Origin: Lysinimonas soli
Lineage (GTDB): Bacteria > Actinomycetota > Actinomycetes > Actinomycetales > Microbacteriaceae
Length of the DNA: 64,000 nucleotides
Reading direction: 5' to 3'
NCBI RefSeq assembly: GCF_042655435.1
Contig: NZ_JBHSMG010000003.1
Coordinates: 124,001 to 188,000, forward strand
A program made the translations under genes and the position numbers. Position 1 is the first letter of the stretch. Each line of letters begins with the position of its first letter. The notes under the pieces were generated by a model. It had not been told where the DNA came from, searched no databases, and was given only the letters and a program-made list of their open reading frames with translations. Shown here one piece after another: positions 57,416 through 64,000 of the stretch.

Positions 57416-57715
57416 TCAGGCGAGGGTCAGGAAGAGCTTCTCGAGCTCCTCGACGGTGAGCGCGTCCTCGCCACCGTCACCGGTGAGGCAGTCGCGCATG
57501 GCGGCCGAGACGATCGTGAAGCCGGCGCGGTCGAGCGCGCTCGAGACGGCGGCCAGTTGGGTGACCACGTCCCGGCAGCTGCCTCCCGCTTCGACCGCGG
57601 TGATCACGGCGGTCAACTGGCCCTGCGCCCGGCGCAGGCGGTTGAGCACCTTCTTCTGCTCGGTGGCACGCTTGTGCTCGAGCGCAGTCTCGTCGTTCGC
57701 GTCGATGATCGTCAT
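57416..57715 (-). CDS. CsoR/CstR-family repressor, persulfide-sensor-like
   Basis: A 99-residue all-helical repressor of the DUF156 family. The two conserved Cys are present (GGSCRDVV and AMRDCLTG), but the His four residues before the second Cys, which CsoR uses to bind copper, is Ala. Two-Cys members without this His are CstR-type persulfide sensors. It is coupled to a rhodanese by a TGATGA overlap, and its probable operator overlaps the -10 of the operon. Autoregulation by persulfide is the likely role; copper sensing cannot be fully excluded. Confidence 0.82.
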   Translation of the reverse strand: MTIIDANDETALEHKRATEQKKVLNRLRRAQGQLTAVITAVEAGGSCRDVVTQLAAVSSALDRAGFTIVSAAMRDCLTGDGGEDALTVEELEKLFLTLA

Positions 57716-58074
57716 CAGACCGTTCCCTCTCGTCCGTTCTTGTTCACCACGCGCCCGCCGGCGTGCCGCCAGGCGCTCATGCCACCTCGCACCGACGAGA
57801 CCTCGTACCCCTTCGCGGCGAGGATGCGGGCCGCCGAGGCCGACCGCATGCCCGACTTGCAGACCGTGACGAGGTGCACGCCGCTCGGCAGCCGATGGGC
57901 GCGCTGCTCGACCGACTCCAGCGGCAGATGGGTGGCGGCCGGCGCGTGACCGGCGTTCCACTCCGCGATGCTGCGCACGTCGACGAGCAGGCCGCCCTCC
58001 TCGACGATGCGTCGAGCGGTCGCGCCGTCGACGGTGGCGAACGGCTTGGCGAACAGTCTGCTGAAGATGCTCAT
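57715..58074 (-). CDS. Single-domain rhodanese (sulfurtransferase)
   Basis: A 119-residue thiosulfate:cyanide/persulfide sulfurtransferase. It has the LLVDVRSIAEWNAGHAPAATHLPL N-terminal motif and the active-site loop VCKSGMRSASAA, with the persulfide-carrying Cys. It lies between the disulfide-reductase fusion and the repressor, overlapping both, so the three are co-translated. It probably moves persulfide sulfur to acceptors. Confidence 0.92.
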   Translation of the reverse strand: MSIFSRLFAKPFATVDGATARRIVEEGGLLVDVRSIAEWNAGHAPAATHLPLESVEQRAHRLPSGVHLVTVCKSGMRSASAARILAAKGYEVSSVRGGMSAWRHAGGRVVNKNGREGTV

Positions 58075-59738
58075 GCGAGTTCCTTGGGGGTCAGAAGGCG
58101 AGTGGATGCTCCGGCTCGCCAGGTGAGGTAGCCGCCGTCGAGGTTGCGCACGGCCACGCCGTGCTGAGCGAGCAGGCGGGCGGCGGTGTGTCCGCGCTGG
58201 CCGACCTGGCAGTGCACGATGACGTCGCGACCGGCCACCTCGCCGATCCGCTCGCGCAGTTCGTCGACGGGGATGTTGACCGCGCCCGGAATCCGGCCGG
58301 CGCCGTGCTCGGTCGCGGTGCGCACATCCACGAGCAGTGCGCCGAGGTTGAGTTCGGAGTCGAGCTCGTGCCATTGCAGGGTGCGCGTCGCGCCGGTGGC
58401 GACGTTGTCGGCGACGTAGCCGAGCTGGTTGACCGGGTCCTTCGCCGAGCCGTACTGCGGTGCGTAGGCCAATTCGAGTTCACGAAGACCGGATGCCGTG
58501 ATGCCCGCCGACATGGCGGTCGCCAGCACGTCGATGCGCTTGTCGACCCCCGAGCCGCCGACGATCTGGGCTCCGAGGATCGCGTCGCTATCGGCATCCA
58601 CGAGCAGCTTGATGTGCATCGGCTCCGCCCCCGGGAAGTAGCTCGCGTGCGAGGAGGGATGGGTGTGGATGACGCGGTGCGGCCGCCCGGCATCGCGCAG
58701 CCGCTTCTCGCTCCAGCCGACCATCGCGATCGTGAGGGAGAAGAGCGCGACGATCGCGGTACCGATGGCGGGCGCGGCGACGCCGGCGATCCCCGCGATG
58801 CTGTCGGCCGCGGCGCGGCCGTGCCGGTTGGCGAGGCCGGCCATGGTCACGAGGGCGCCGTGTCCGTCGATCGCGTCGACCTTCTCGCAGCCGTCGCCGG
58901 CCGCGTAGATATCGGGATCGCTCGTGCGCTGGTTCTCGTCGACCCAGATCCCCCCGCTGGGTCCGATCTTCAGGCCGGCGTCCCGGGCGAGCGAGACGTC
59001 CGGGTGCACACCCGTTGCGTCGATGATGAGGCTCGCCGCGATGCGGGAGCCGTCGCTCAACTCCACGCCGCCGTCAGCGGGGCCGACCACGGTCGTCGAG
59101 GTGCGCACCTCGACTCCGGAGGCCAGCAGTTCGTCGCGCACCAGCGCCGACATCTCGGGGTCGAGGGGCGACAGCACGTGCTCGCCGCGCTGCACGAGCA
59201 CGACGTGGAGTCCGCGGTGCACCAGGTTCTCGACGGCCTCGAGGCCGATGAACCCGCCGCCGATCACGACGGCCGTGGTGTCGCCGTGCACCTCGGCCAG
59301 GTCGCGGACGATCTGGTCGACGTCGTCGACGGTGCGCAGCGTGTGGGTCGGCACGCCGCTGGATCGGAGGGCGGGCGTGGTGCTCGCCCCGCCGGCCAGG
59401 ATCAGCACGTCGTAGCCGTGCTCGGCGAACTCGCCCGTGTCGACTGCGCGCACCGTGACCGTGTGGCCTGCACGATCGATGCCGATCACCTCGTGACCGG
59501 GGCGCACGTCGAGCCGGAAGCGGTCGGCCAGGCCCTGCGGGGTCTGCAGAAGCAGGGAGCGGCGGTCGGTGATGGCGCCGCCGACGAAGTACGGCAGTCC
59601 GCAGTTGGCGAACGAGACGTAGGGTCCGCGCTCGAAGACGGTGATCTCGGCGTTCTCATCCAGGCGACGCAGCCTCGTGGCGGCGGACATCCCGGCCGCC
59701 ACGCCACCGACGATGAGGATCCTGCGTGCTGTGGTCAT
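58071..59738 (-). CDS. CoA-disulfide reductase-like flavoprotein with C-terminal rhodanese domain
   Basis: A 555-residue enzyme. Residues 1 to about 445 form a pyridine-nucleotide disulfide reductase with the FAD motif GGVAAGMSAATRLRRL and the active-site SFANCGLPYFVGG, in which Cys46 is the redox residue typical of CoA-disulfide reductases and NADH oxidases. Residues about 455-545 are a rhodanese domain with the active Cys in VHCQVGQRGHTA. Such fusions reduce CoA-persulfide or polysulfide. The -10 TATAGT is 6 nt before ATG 59738, so the mRNA is leaderless. First gene of the persulfide operon. Confidence 0.92.
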   Translation of the reverse strand: MTTARRILIVGGVAAGMSAATRLRRLDENAEITVFERGPYVSFANCGLPYFVGGAITDRRSLLLQTPQGLADRFRLDVRPGHEVIGIDRAGHTVTVRAVDTGEFAEHGYDVLILAGGASTTPALRSSGVPTHTLRTVDDVDQIVRDLAEVHGDTTAVVIGGGFIGLEAVENLVHRGLHVVLVQRGEHVLSPLDPEMSALVRDELLASGVEVRTSTTVVGPADGGVELSDGSRIAASLIIDATGVHPDVSLARDAGLKIGPSGGIWVDENQRTSDPDIYAAGDGCEKVDAIDGHGALVTMAGLANRHGRAAADSIAGIAGVAAPAIGTAIVALFSLTIAMVGWSEKRLRDAGRPHRVIHTHPSSHASYFPGAEPMHIKLLVDADSDAILGAQIVGGSGVDKRIDVLATAMSAGITASGLRELELAYAPQYGSAKDPVNQLGYVADNVATGATRTLQWHELDSELNLGALLVDVRTATEHGAGRIPGAVNIPVDELRERIGEVAGRDVIVHCQVGQRGHTAARLLAQHGVAVRNLDGGYLTWRAGASTRLLTPKELA

Positions 59739-59744
59739 GGGACC

Positions 59745-59764
59745 ACTATACCCTAGGGGGTATA
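59745..59764 (-). promoter_or_regulatory. CsoR/CstR-type operator overlapping the -10
   Basis: TATACCC-TAGG-GGGTATA (59747-59764) is an 18-bp palindrome with perfect 7-bp arms, the form of CsoR-family operators. On the minus strand TATAGT (59750-59745) is the -10 of the operon, so repressor binding would cover the promoter. Confidence 0.72.
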
Positions 59765-59790
59765 AATTCGCCAGGTGCTCCGCGTGCTGG

Positions 59791-60954
59791 TCAGGTCCGG
59801 GCGGCGGGCGGCAGGAACAGGCTTCCTCGGATGAGGCTGCCGTGCACGGTGCGGATCGCCACCGTCACCCAGGCGGCGAGCAGAGCGACGAACGCGAGCA
59901 CGGCGAGCACCTGGAAGGCGACGAGGCCGGTGTGCGCCGCCAGCCCCGAGATCCCGGTCACGCAGGTCCCGACGGGGAAGGTGAACGACCACCACGTCAA
60001 CGAGAACGGCAGGCCCCGCCGCGCGGTGCGGAGGGTGATGGCCGCGGTCACCGCAGCCCACATCGCCGCGAACCCGAGCACCGGAACGCCGTAGATGACC
60101 CCGAACAGCTGCAGCGCATGCGCCGTCGAGGCATCGACCGCGAAGTGGGCGTTGCCGCCCAGCAGGTTCGCGGCCGTGATCGACTGCCCGAGCGGCCCGA
60201 GCACGATCCAGAGGGTGGGCACCATCGGAGCGGCCCCGATCTTGTGCTGCGTCAGACGCGACCAGATCAGCGCGATGACGACGAGCGAAGCGATGAGGCT
60301 GAGGCCGAACATGGCGTAGCAGCCGTAGAGCATCGTCTCGCGCGCCTGACCGGCGGGCAGGAAGGGAAGCAGCAGCGCGCCGGTCGAGGCCGAGACCATG
60401 GGCGGGACGATCGGCATCAACCAGCCGCCGAAGGCCGCGTCGGGCGCCACCCGATGAGTTGTGAAGGTCAGATAGGGGATCGCGACCGCGCTGACCAGCC
60501 CGAGCAGCGTGCCGAGCGACCAGAGCACCGCGTCGATGCCGATCGCCACGGGGAGTCCGACGACGTCGCGGCCCAGCAGCAGCGTCCCGGCCCCGACCGT
60601 GAGCAAGGCCATGGGCGGGGCGCCGTAGAAGTGAGCCATCACGGGATTGCGGTGATGGCTCTTCGCGGTCGCCGGATGCGAGATCCAGTGCACGACCACG
60701 GCGGCGGTCAGGGCGAGCAGCATCGTCGCCGCGATCAGGTAGACGACGGTCGCGGCCGCGCGAAGCCCCGGGAGCTGCTGCGGCAGGGTCGCCGCGGCGT
60801 TCGCGACGATGCCCGTGCCCATGATCGACGCGTACCAGTTCGGCGTGAGGTTGCGGAACAGATCGCGAGGCCGCTCGAGCTCGGTGAGCAGTGCGCGCGG
60901 GCGGCGGGGCGCGAGGCGGGCGGTCGGCGGAAGGGTCCGGATGGTCTGGGTCAC
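59791..60954 (-). CDS. TDT/SLAC1-family transporter (tellurite resistance/C4-dicarboxylate type)
   Basis: A 387-residue membrane protein with about 10 helices of the TehA/SLAC1/Ssu1 fold: LTPNWYASIMGTGIVANAAATLPQ near the N-terminus, NPVMAHFYGAPPMALLTVG and the late LPFSLTWWSFTFPVGTCVTG. In other organisms this family exports sulfite, malate or tellurite; sulfite export would suit the adjacent sulfur genes. GTG 60954 is divergent from a LysR regulator, a likely controller. Confidence 0.85.
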   Translation of the reverse strand: MTQTIRTLPPTARLAPRRPRALLTELERPRDLFRNLTPNWYASIMGTGIVANAAATLPQQLPGLRAAATVVYLIAATMLLALTAAVVVHWISHPATAKSHHRNPVMAHFYGAPPMALLTVGAGTLLLGRDVVGLPVAIGIDAVLWSLGTLLGLVSAVAIPYLTFTTHRVAPDAAFGGWLMPIVPPMVSASTGALLLPFLPAGQARETMLYGCYAMFGLSLIASLVVIALIWSRLTQHKIGAAPMVPTLWIVLGPLGQSITAANLLGGNAHFAVDASTAHALQLFGVIYGVPVLGFAAMWAAVTAAITLRTARRGLPFSLTWWSFTFPVGTCVTGISGLAAHTGLVAFQVLAVLAFVALLAAWVTVAIRTVHGSLIRGSLFLPPAART

Positions 60955-61035
60955 GGAGCCATCGTGCGCGCCGTGTTCCGGCGGCAGAAGATCGATATCC
61001 TGAGGCAGCCACAATCGACGCTTGTGACCGAGGAC

Positions 61036-61959
61036 ATGAACGAGCCACAGATCACCGACCTGGTCGCGCTCCGGATGCTGCGCGCCATCCGGGACGGCGG
61101 CAGCATCAGCTCCGCCGCGCTCCAGTTCGGTTTCACGCAGCAGGCGGTCTCGGCGCGGATGCAGAAGTTGGAGCTCCACCTCGGGTTGACGCTCCTCGCC
61201 CGCGGACCCCGGGGCACCGCGCTCACGCAGGCCGGGCTGTTGGTCGCCGAGTGGTCGGCGGAGCTGCTCGACGAGGCCGACCGGCTTCGCGGCGCCGTCG
61301 CGGCGTTGCGATCGTCGGGAAGCCGGCTCCGCGTCAGTGCGAGTCTGACGATCGCCGAGTATCTGGTGCCGGGTTGGCTGGTCGCGCTTCGACGGCATCC
61401 GGTCGGTGAGCACGTCGTCGTGGATCTCAGCCCCGAGAACAGCGAGGGCGTGATCGCCGCGGTGCGCGCCGGCTCGGCCGACCTCGGCTTCGTCGAGACC
61501 GCCGAGTTGCCGGACGACCTGCAGACCCGCCTGATCGCGAGCGACGAACTGGTGGTCGTGGTCGCCCCCGACCACCGCTGGGCCCGCGGTCGGCGACAGG
61601 TGTCGGTGCACGACTTGGCCGTGACGCCCCTCGTGACCCGCGAACCGGGCTCGGGCACCCGACGCAGCCTCGAGGTCCTGCTGCGAGATCACGACCCGGC
61701 GCTCGTGCTCAGTGCGCCCGCGGCGGAGTTGCAGACGGCCGCCGCGGTGCGGGCGGTCGCGGCATCCGGAATCGCCCCCGCCGTGCTGAGCGCGCTCGCC
61801 GTGCGCGACGACATCGCCCTCGGACGGCTGGTGGCCGTGCGCGTGCGCGAGGTACGGCTGATCCGTCCGCTGAGCGCCATCTGGCGATCCGACCGCGCAC
61901 CCGCCGAGGCGGCATCGGCCCTGCTCGAGGTGGCCGCGCACACCGAGCCGCGCCGCTGA
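61036..61959 (+). CDS. LysR-family transcriptional regulator
   Basis: A 307-residue regulator. The N-terminal winged helix (about residues 5-63) shows DLVALRMLRAIRDGGSISSAALQFGFTQQAVSARMQKLELHLGLTLLARGPRG, and the effector-binding type-2 periplasmic-like domain follows (about 88-300). It is divergent from the TDT-family exporter, 81 bp apart, which is the classical target arrangement. GTG 61024 is an alternative start four codons earlier. The effector is unknown; sulfite or a related anion is a guess. Confidence 0.9.
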   Translation: MNEPQITDLVALRMLRAIRDGGSISSAALQFGFTQQAVSARMQKLELHLGLTLLARGPRGTALTQAGLLVAEWSAELLDEADRLRGAVAALRSSGSRLRVSASLTIAEYLVPGWLVALRRHPVGEHVVVDLSPENSEGVIAAVRAGSADLGFVETAELPDDLQTRLIASDELVVVVAPDHRWARGRRQVSVHDLAVTPLVTREPGSGTRRSLEVLLRDHDPALVLSAPAAELQTAAAVRAVAASGIAPAVLSALAVRDDIALGRLVAVRVREVRLIRPLSAIWRSDRAPAEAASALLEVAAHTEPRR

Positions 61960-61982
61960 CGCGCGCCCCTCGGATCAGGCCG

Positions 61983-62321
61983 TCAGATCCGGATGTACGC
62001 CCAGCCCTCCCACTGCCGTTCGGCGAGGTAGACCGCTGCGGCGGGAACCGTCGTGACACCGTCGCGCAGCTCGGCCGGGTCCAGCCCGGCGGTCTTCATG
62101 CTGTGAGCGCAGGCGTGAACCTGCACTCCGTCGAGCACCGTGTCGATCCCGAGCCGCCGGGTTCCGGCGACCGTGAGGCCCTCGACGGCCGGACCCTGCA
62201 CGACATAGTGCACGTCGGCGTCGGGCAGCAGCTCGCCGAGTCGACGGCTGATGTGCGCGCCCGAGGCGACGTCGTCGGTGTCCCGCCCGTACACATGCAC
62301 GATGACGTGCTTCGTCTCCAC
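61983..62321 (-). CDS. DsrE-family protein
   Basis: A 112-residue small sulfur-relay-like protein. It starts METKHVIVHVYG and contains the DsrE core with a Cys in VQVHACAHSMKTAGL (about residue 70), the position of the persulfide-bearing Cys. GTG 62321 follows GGAGGA at 4-5 nt. It begins 16 bp after the OsmC gene, so both belong to one transcript under the DosR-like box and may handle persulfides or peroxides. Confidence 0.82.
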   Translation of the reverse strand: METKHVIVHVYGRDTDDVASGAHISRRLGELLPDADVHYVVQGPAVEGLTVAGTRRLGIDTVLDGVQVHACAHSMKTAGLDPAELRDGVTTVPAAAVYLAERQWEGWAYIRI

Positions 62322-62337
62322 CGGTTCCTCCAGCCGA

Positions 62338-62775
62338 TCAGCGCGGATGCCCGCTCGGAGAGACTGCCACGACCGTCCCGTCGACCGCGCACACCGCCGC
62401 GAGCGTGTTGTAGACCGTGCCGAACTTGCGCAGATTCCTGTGCACCAGCTCGAGGCGGTGTGCGGGCTCTGCGGTGGTGATCCGCAGCTCGTAGCCGATC
62501 TCGGTGAAGCGGGGTGGGACATCCTGACGGCGGGCGACGACCTCCACCTCGGCGCTGTCGTAGTGGAAGTCGAGCAACTGGCCGGCGCGCTCCAGGTTCT
62601 TGAGCAGGCAGGCCGAGAACGCGGCGGCGAGCAGCTCCGCCGGGCCCGGCAGCCCGGACGGTTCGGATGCCCAGCTCCGATCGAAGCGGACCGTCTCGGC
62701 GCCGAACTCGGCCTCCGCGACGCCGGGCAGCGTGGTGTGCGCGTGGACCGTGTAGCTGGTGGGGGCCGTCTCCAT
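62338..62775 (-). CDS. OsmC/Ohr-family protein
   Basis: A 145-residue thiol-dependent peroxidase-like protein. The two Cys expected of the family are in FSACLLKNLERAG and VCAVDGTVVAV, and the dimer-fold strands FDRSWASEPSGLPGPAELL precede. It reduces organic hydroperoxides in studied members. The -10 TAGGCT (62788-62783) is 7 nt before ATG 62775, so the mRNA is leaderless. The DosR-like box is centred about 42.5 bp before the transcript start. First of a two-gene unit with DsrE and divergent from a glutaredoxin. Confidence 0.85.
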   Translation of the reverse strand: METAPTSYTVHAHTTLPGVAEAEFGAETVRFDRSWASEPSGLPGPAELLAAAFSACLLKNLERAGQLLDFHYDSAEVEVVARRQDVPPRFTEIGYELRITTAEPAHRLELVHRNLRKFGTVYNTLAAVCAVDGTVVAVSPSGHPR

Positions 62776-62782
62776 GCAGCGC

Positions 62783-62824
62783 AGCCTAGGTCCGAGCCGG
62801 CGGATCGCGTGAGGACCTTGGGCC
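62783..62824 (-). promoter_or_regulatory. DosR-like box and -10 of the OsmC-DsrE operon
   Basis: GGACCTTGGGCC (plus strand 62813-62824) is centred 42.5 bp before a predicted start at 62776 for the OsmC gene, whose -10 is TAGGCT (62788-62783). The divergent glutaredoxin start is 31.5 bp away, a poorer fit. Confidence 0.5.
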
Positions 62825-62837
62825 CGCGGGTCGGTCG

Positions 62838-62843
62838 TAATAT
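62838..62843 (+). promoter_or_regulatory. -10 element of the glutaredoxin gene
   Basis: TAATAT (62838-62843) is 6 nt before ATG 62850, so the glutaredoxin mRNA is predicted to be leaderless. The same region carries the DosR-like box of the OsmC operon. Confidence 0.5.
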
Positions 62844-62849
62844 CGTCGT

Positions 62850-63119
62850 ATGACTCTCGACATCCCGCAGTTCGAAAAAGTGACTCTGTTCGGTACGGCC
62901 ACCTGTGCGGATTGCCTCCGGTCTCGAGCCGAGCTCTCACGTCTGGGCGTCGAGTACGACGACATCGACATCGCCGCCGACGGCGACGCGGCCGAGCTGG
63001 CGCAGGCGATCAGTGGCCGCACGAGCACGCCGGTCATCGTCTTCCCCGACGGCGAGCACCTCGTCGAGCCGAGCAACGACGAACTCGGAGCCAAGCTGCG
63101 GTCGCTCGCGATCGTCTAG
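62850..63119 (+). CDS. Glutaredoxin/mycoredoxin-like protein
   Basis: An 89-residue thioredoxin-fold oxidoreductase with the active-site CADC in TATCADCLRSRAEL (about residues 18-21) and the cis-Pro TPVIVFPDG. Its size and context fit glutaredoxin or mycoredoxin (thiol-exchange with mycothiol); no C-terminal extension is present. It is divergent from the OsmC-DsrE unit, so the three redox genes may respond together. The leaderless ATG follows TAATAT. Confidence 0.85.
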   Translation: MTLDIPQFEKVTLFGTATCADCLRSRAELSRLGVEYDDIDIAADGDAAELAQAISGRTSTPVIVFPDGEHLVEPSNDELGAKLRSLAIV

Positions 63120-63136
63120 AACGCGAACCGCGACGA

Positions 63137-63169
63137 CGAAGGGCCCGTCCTCACCGGACGGGCCCTTCG
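63137..63169. terminator. Bidirectional hairpin terminator
   Basis: CGAAGGGCCCGTCC (63137-63150) pairs perfectly with GGACGGGCCCTTCG (63156-63169), a 14-bp stem with a 5-nt loop between the convergent glutaredoxin and flavin monooxygenase genes. It can terminate transcripts from both sides. Confidence 0.8.
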
Positions 63170-63180
63170 TGCGCGAGTGC

Positions 63181-64000
63181 CTAGGCCGTGACCGAGCTGC
63201 CGGCGAGGAACGACGCGTATCCCGACTCGGCTGCCTGGCGGCAGAACTCCTGGTAGACCTGGCCGCCGCCCATGTAGACCTGGAACTCCAGCGGTTTGCC
63301 CGGGATGTTCGCGCCCATGAACCACGCCTTGGCCTTCATCCCCTCGGAGGCCATGACCGTGGCGTTCCCGGCCCGAACGACCTCCTCGGCCCACCACTGC
63401 TCCGATTCGGGCGTCGCCTCGAGGCGCTCGATGTCGTTCTCCTGCGCCCACTTGAGCGCGTTCTGCAGCCACTGCGCCCCGAGCTGGATCGGCACGATCA
63501 GGTTCGAGTACGGGGTCTGGGGACCGAGCGACATGAAGAAGTTCGGGAAGCCGTTGACCGAGATGCCCAGGTTGGAGCGAAGACCCTCCGTTGCCCACTT
63601 CTCGCGGAGCGTCAGCCCGTCGCGGCCGACGATGTCGATGAAGGTCAGGGTGCCGGTCATCGCATCGAAGCCGGTGGCGAAGATGATGACGTCGAGCTCG
63701 TAGACCGTGTCGCCGATCTTCACGCCCTCGGGCGTGATCTCCGAGATCGGCGTGGTCTTCGCGTCGACGAGCGTGACGTTGTCGCGGTTGAACGCGGCGT
63801 AGTAGCCGTGCCCGGTCGGGATGCGCTTCCCGTTGAACGAGTAGTCGCGCGGGCTGAGCAGTTCCGCCGTCGCCGGGTCCTTCACGATCTCGCGGATCTT
63901 CGAGCGGATGAACTCGGAGGCGAGTTCGCTCGACGCGTGGTCGGTCGCCAGGTCGTTGAACGTCTCGTTGGCGAAGTGGAAGCCGCCTTCGTTCCACTTG
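63181..64000 (-). CDS. Flavin-containing monooxygenase (Baeyer-Villiger type), partial
   Basis: The C-terminal 273 residues of a flavin-dependent monooxygenase cut by the window edge. The NADP-binding ATGFDAMTGTL motif (FATGFD) and the downstream TEGLRSNLGISVNGFPNFFMSLGPQTPYSN segment match cyclohexanone/phenylacetone-type Baeyer-Villiger monooxygenases. The FAD GxGxxG motif and the Baeyer-Villiger signature lie beyond the visible part. Substrate cannot be given. It converges on the glutaredoxin gene at a shared terminator. Confidence 0.88.
   Translation of the reverse strand, partial: KWNEGGFHFANETFNDLATDHASSELASEFIRSKIREIVKDPATAELLSPRDYSFNGKRIPTGHGYYAAFNRDNVTLVDAKTTPISEITPEGVKIGDTVYELDVIIFATGFDAMTGTLTFIDIVGRDGLTLREKWATEGLRSNLGISVNGFPNFFMSLGPQTPYSNLIVPIQLGAQWLQNALKWAQENDIERLEATPESEQWWAEEVVRAGNATVMASEGMKAKAWFMGANIPGKPLEFQVYMGGGQVYQEFCRQAAESGYASFLAGSSVTA

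Noticed and set aside
1..64000. tRNA genes, CRISPR arrays, prophage or insertion-sequence transposases
   Set aside because: No tRNA-like T-arm with cloverleaf, no regularly spaced repeats and no transposase or integrase frame were seen on reading the window.

Overview
The window is a high-GC actinobacterial chromosome segment. Dense, often ATGA-overlapping genes, frequent GTG starts, apparently leaderless promoters (TAnnnT followed about 6 nt later by ATG or GTG) and the gene content fit order Micrococcales, most likely family Microbacteriaceae. That placement is inferred from style and protein similarity, not from a marker-gene search. No tRNA, rRNA, CRISPR array, phage module or transposase was seen. 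The only mobile-looking sequences are short palindromic or direct repeats, one of them translated inside galT.

Layout. 0-5.4 kb: a cut YqaJ-type nuclease gene, a small membrane protein, a two-component system (response regulator and histidine kinase separated by a sugar-nucleotide-type epimerase) and a secreted, membrane-anchored protein with a Pro/Lys repeat tail. 5.4-6.7 kb: rplJ-rplL with an L10 leader. 6.8-12 kb: alkyltransferase-like protein, GNAT, NADP isocitrate dehydrogenase, YdeI-like protein, a small heat-shock protein under both CIRCE- and HAIR-type operators, and an SDR/MmyB-type regulator pair. 12-14.9 kb: FMN-binding lipoprotein, ApbE and a membrane flavin reductase, a candidate extracytoplasmic electron-transfer operon. 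15-24.7 kb: an amino-sugar locus (ROK repressor, ABC importer, GH3 hexosaminidase, ROK kinase, NagB, and on the opposite strand PurU-NagA). 24.8-28.3 kb: an MFS exporter and a ZTP riboswitch ahead of glyA-folD. 28.4-35.6 kb: a lipoprotein and a galactose locus (galK, galT, DeoR regulator, two aldose 1-epimerases, ferritin-like/VIT1 iron transporter). 35.5-42.6 kb: an orphan D12 adenine methylase, a quinone reductase and cell-envelope polymer genes.

42.6-63 kb is a stress island. A second two-component system is followed by genes with a shared 12-bp near-palindrome (GGACCTTCGGCC type). The box centre lies 42.5 bp, once 41.5 bp, upstream of the predicted transcription start at seven promoters: a beta-CASP nuclease, an Nramp transporter, a P1B-type ATPase, a BON-Hsp20-alcohol dehydrogenase operon, a universal stress protein, a DUF2892 membrane protein and an OsmC-DsrE operon. 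This looks like a DosR/DevR-type hypoxia/dormancy regulon whose regulator lies outside the window. Embedded in it are a persulfide-type operon (CoA-disulfide-reductase/rhodanese fusion, rhodanese, CstR-like repressor, 39-residue Cys-rich protein) with an operator on its -10 element, three prepilin-like proteins, a chromate-type transporter, a TDT/SLAC1 exporter with a LysR regulator, and a glutaredoxin. The window ends inside a flavin monooxygenase gene.
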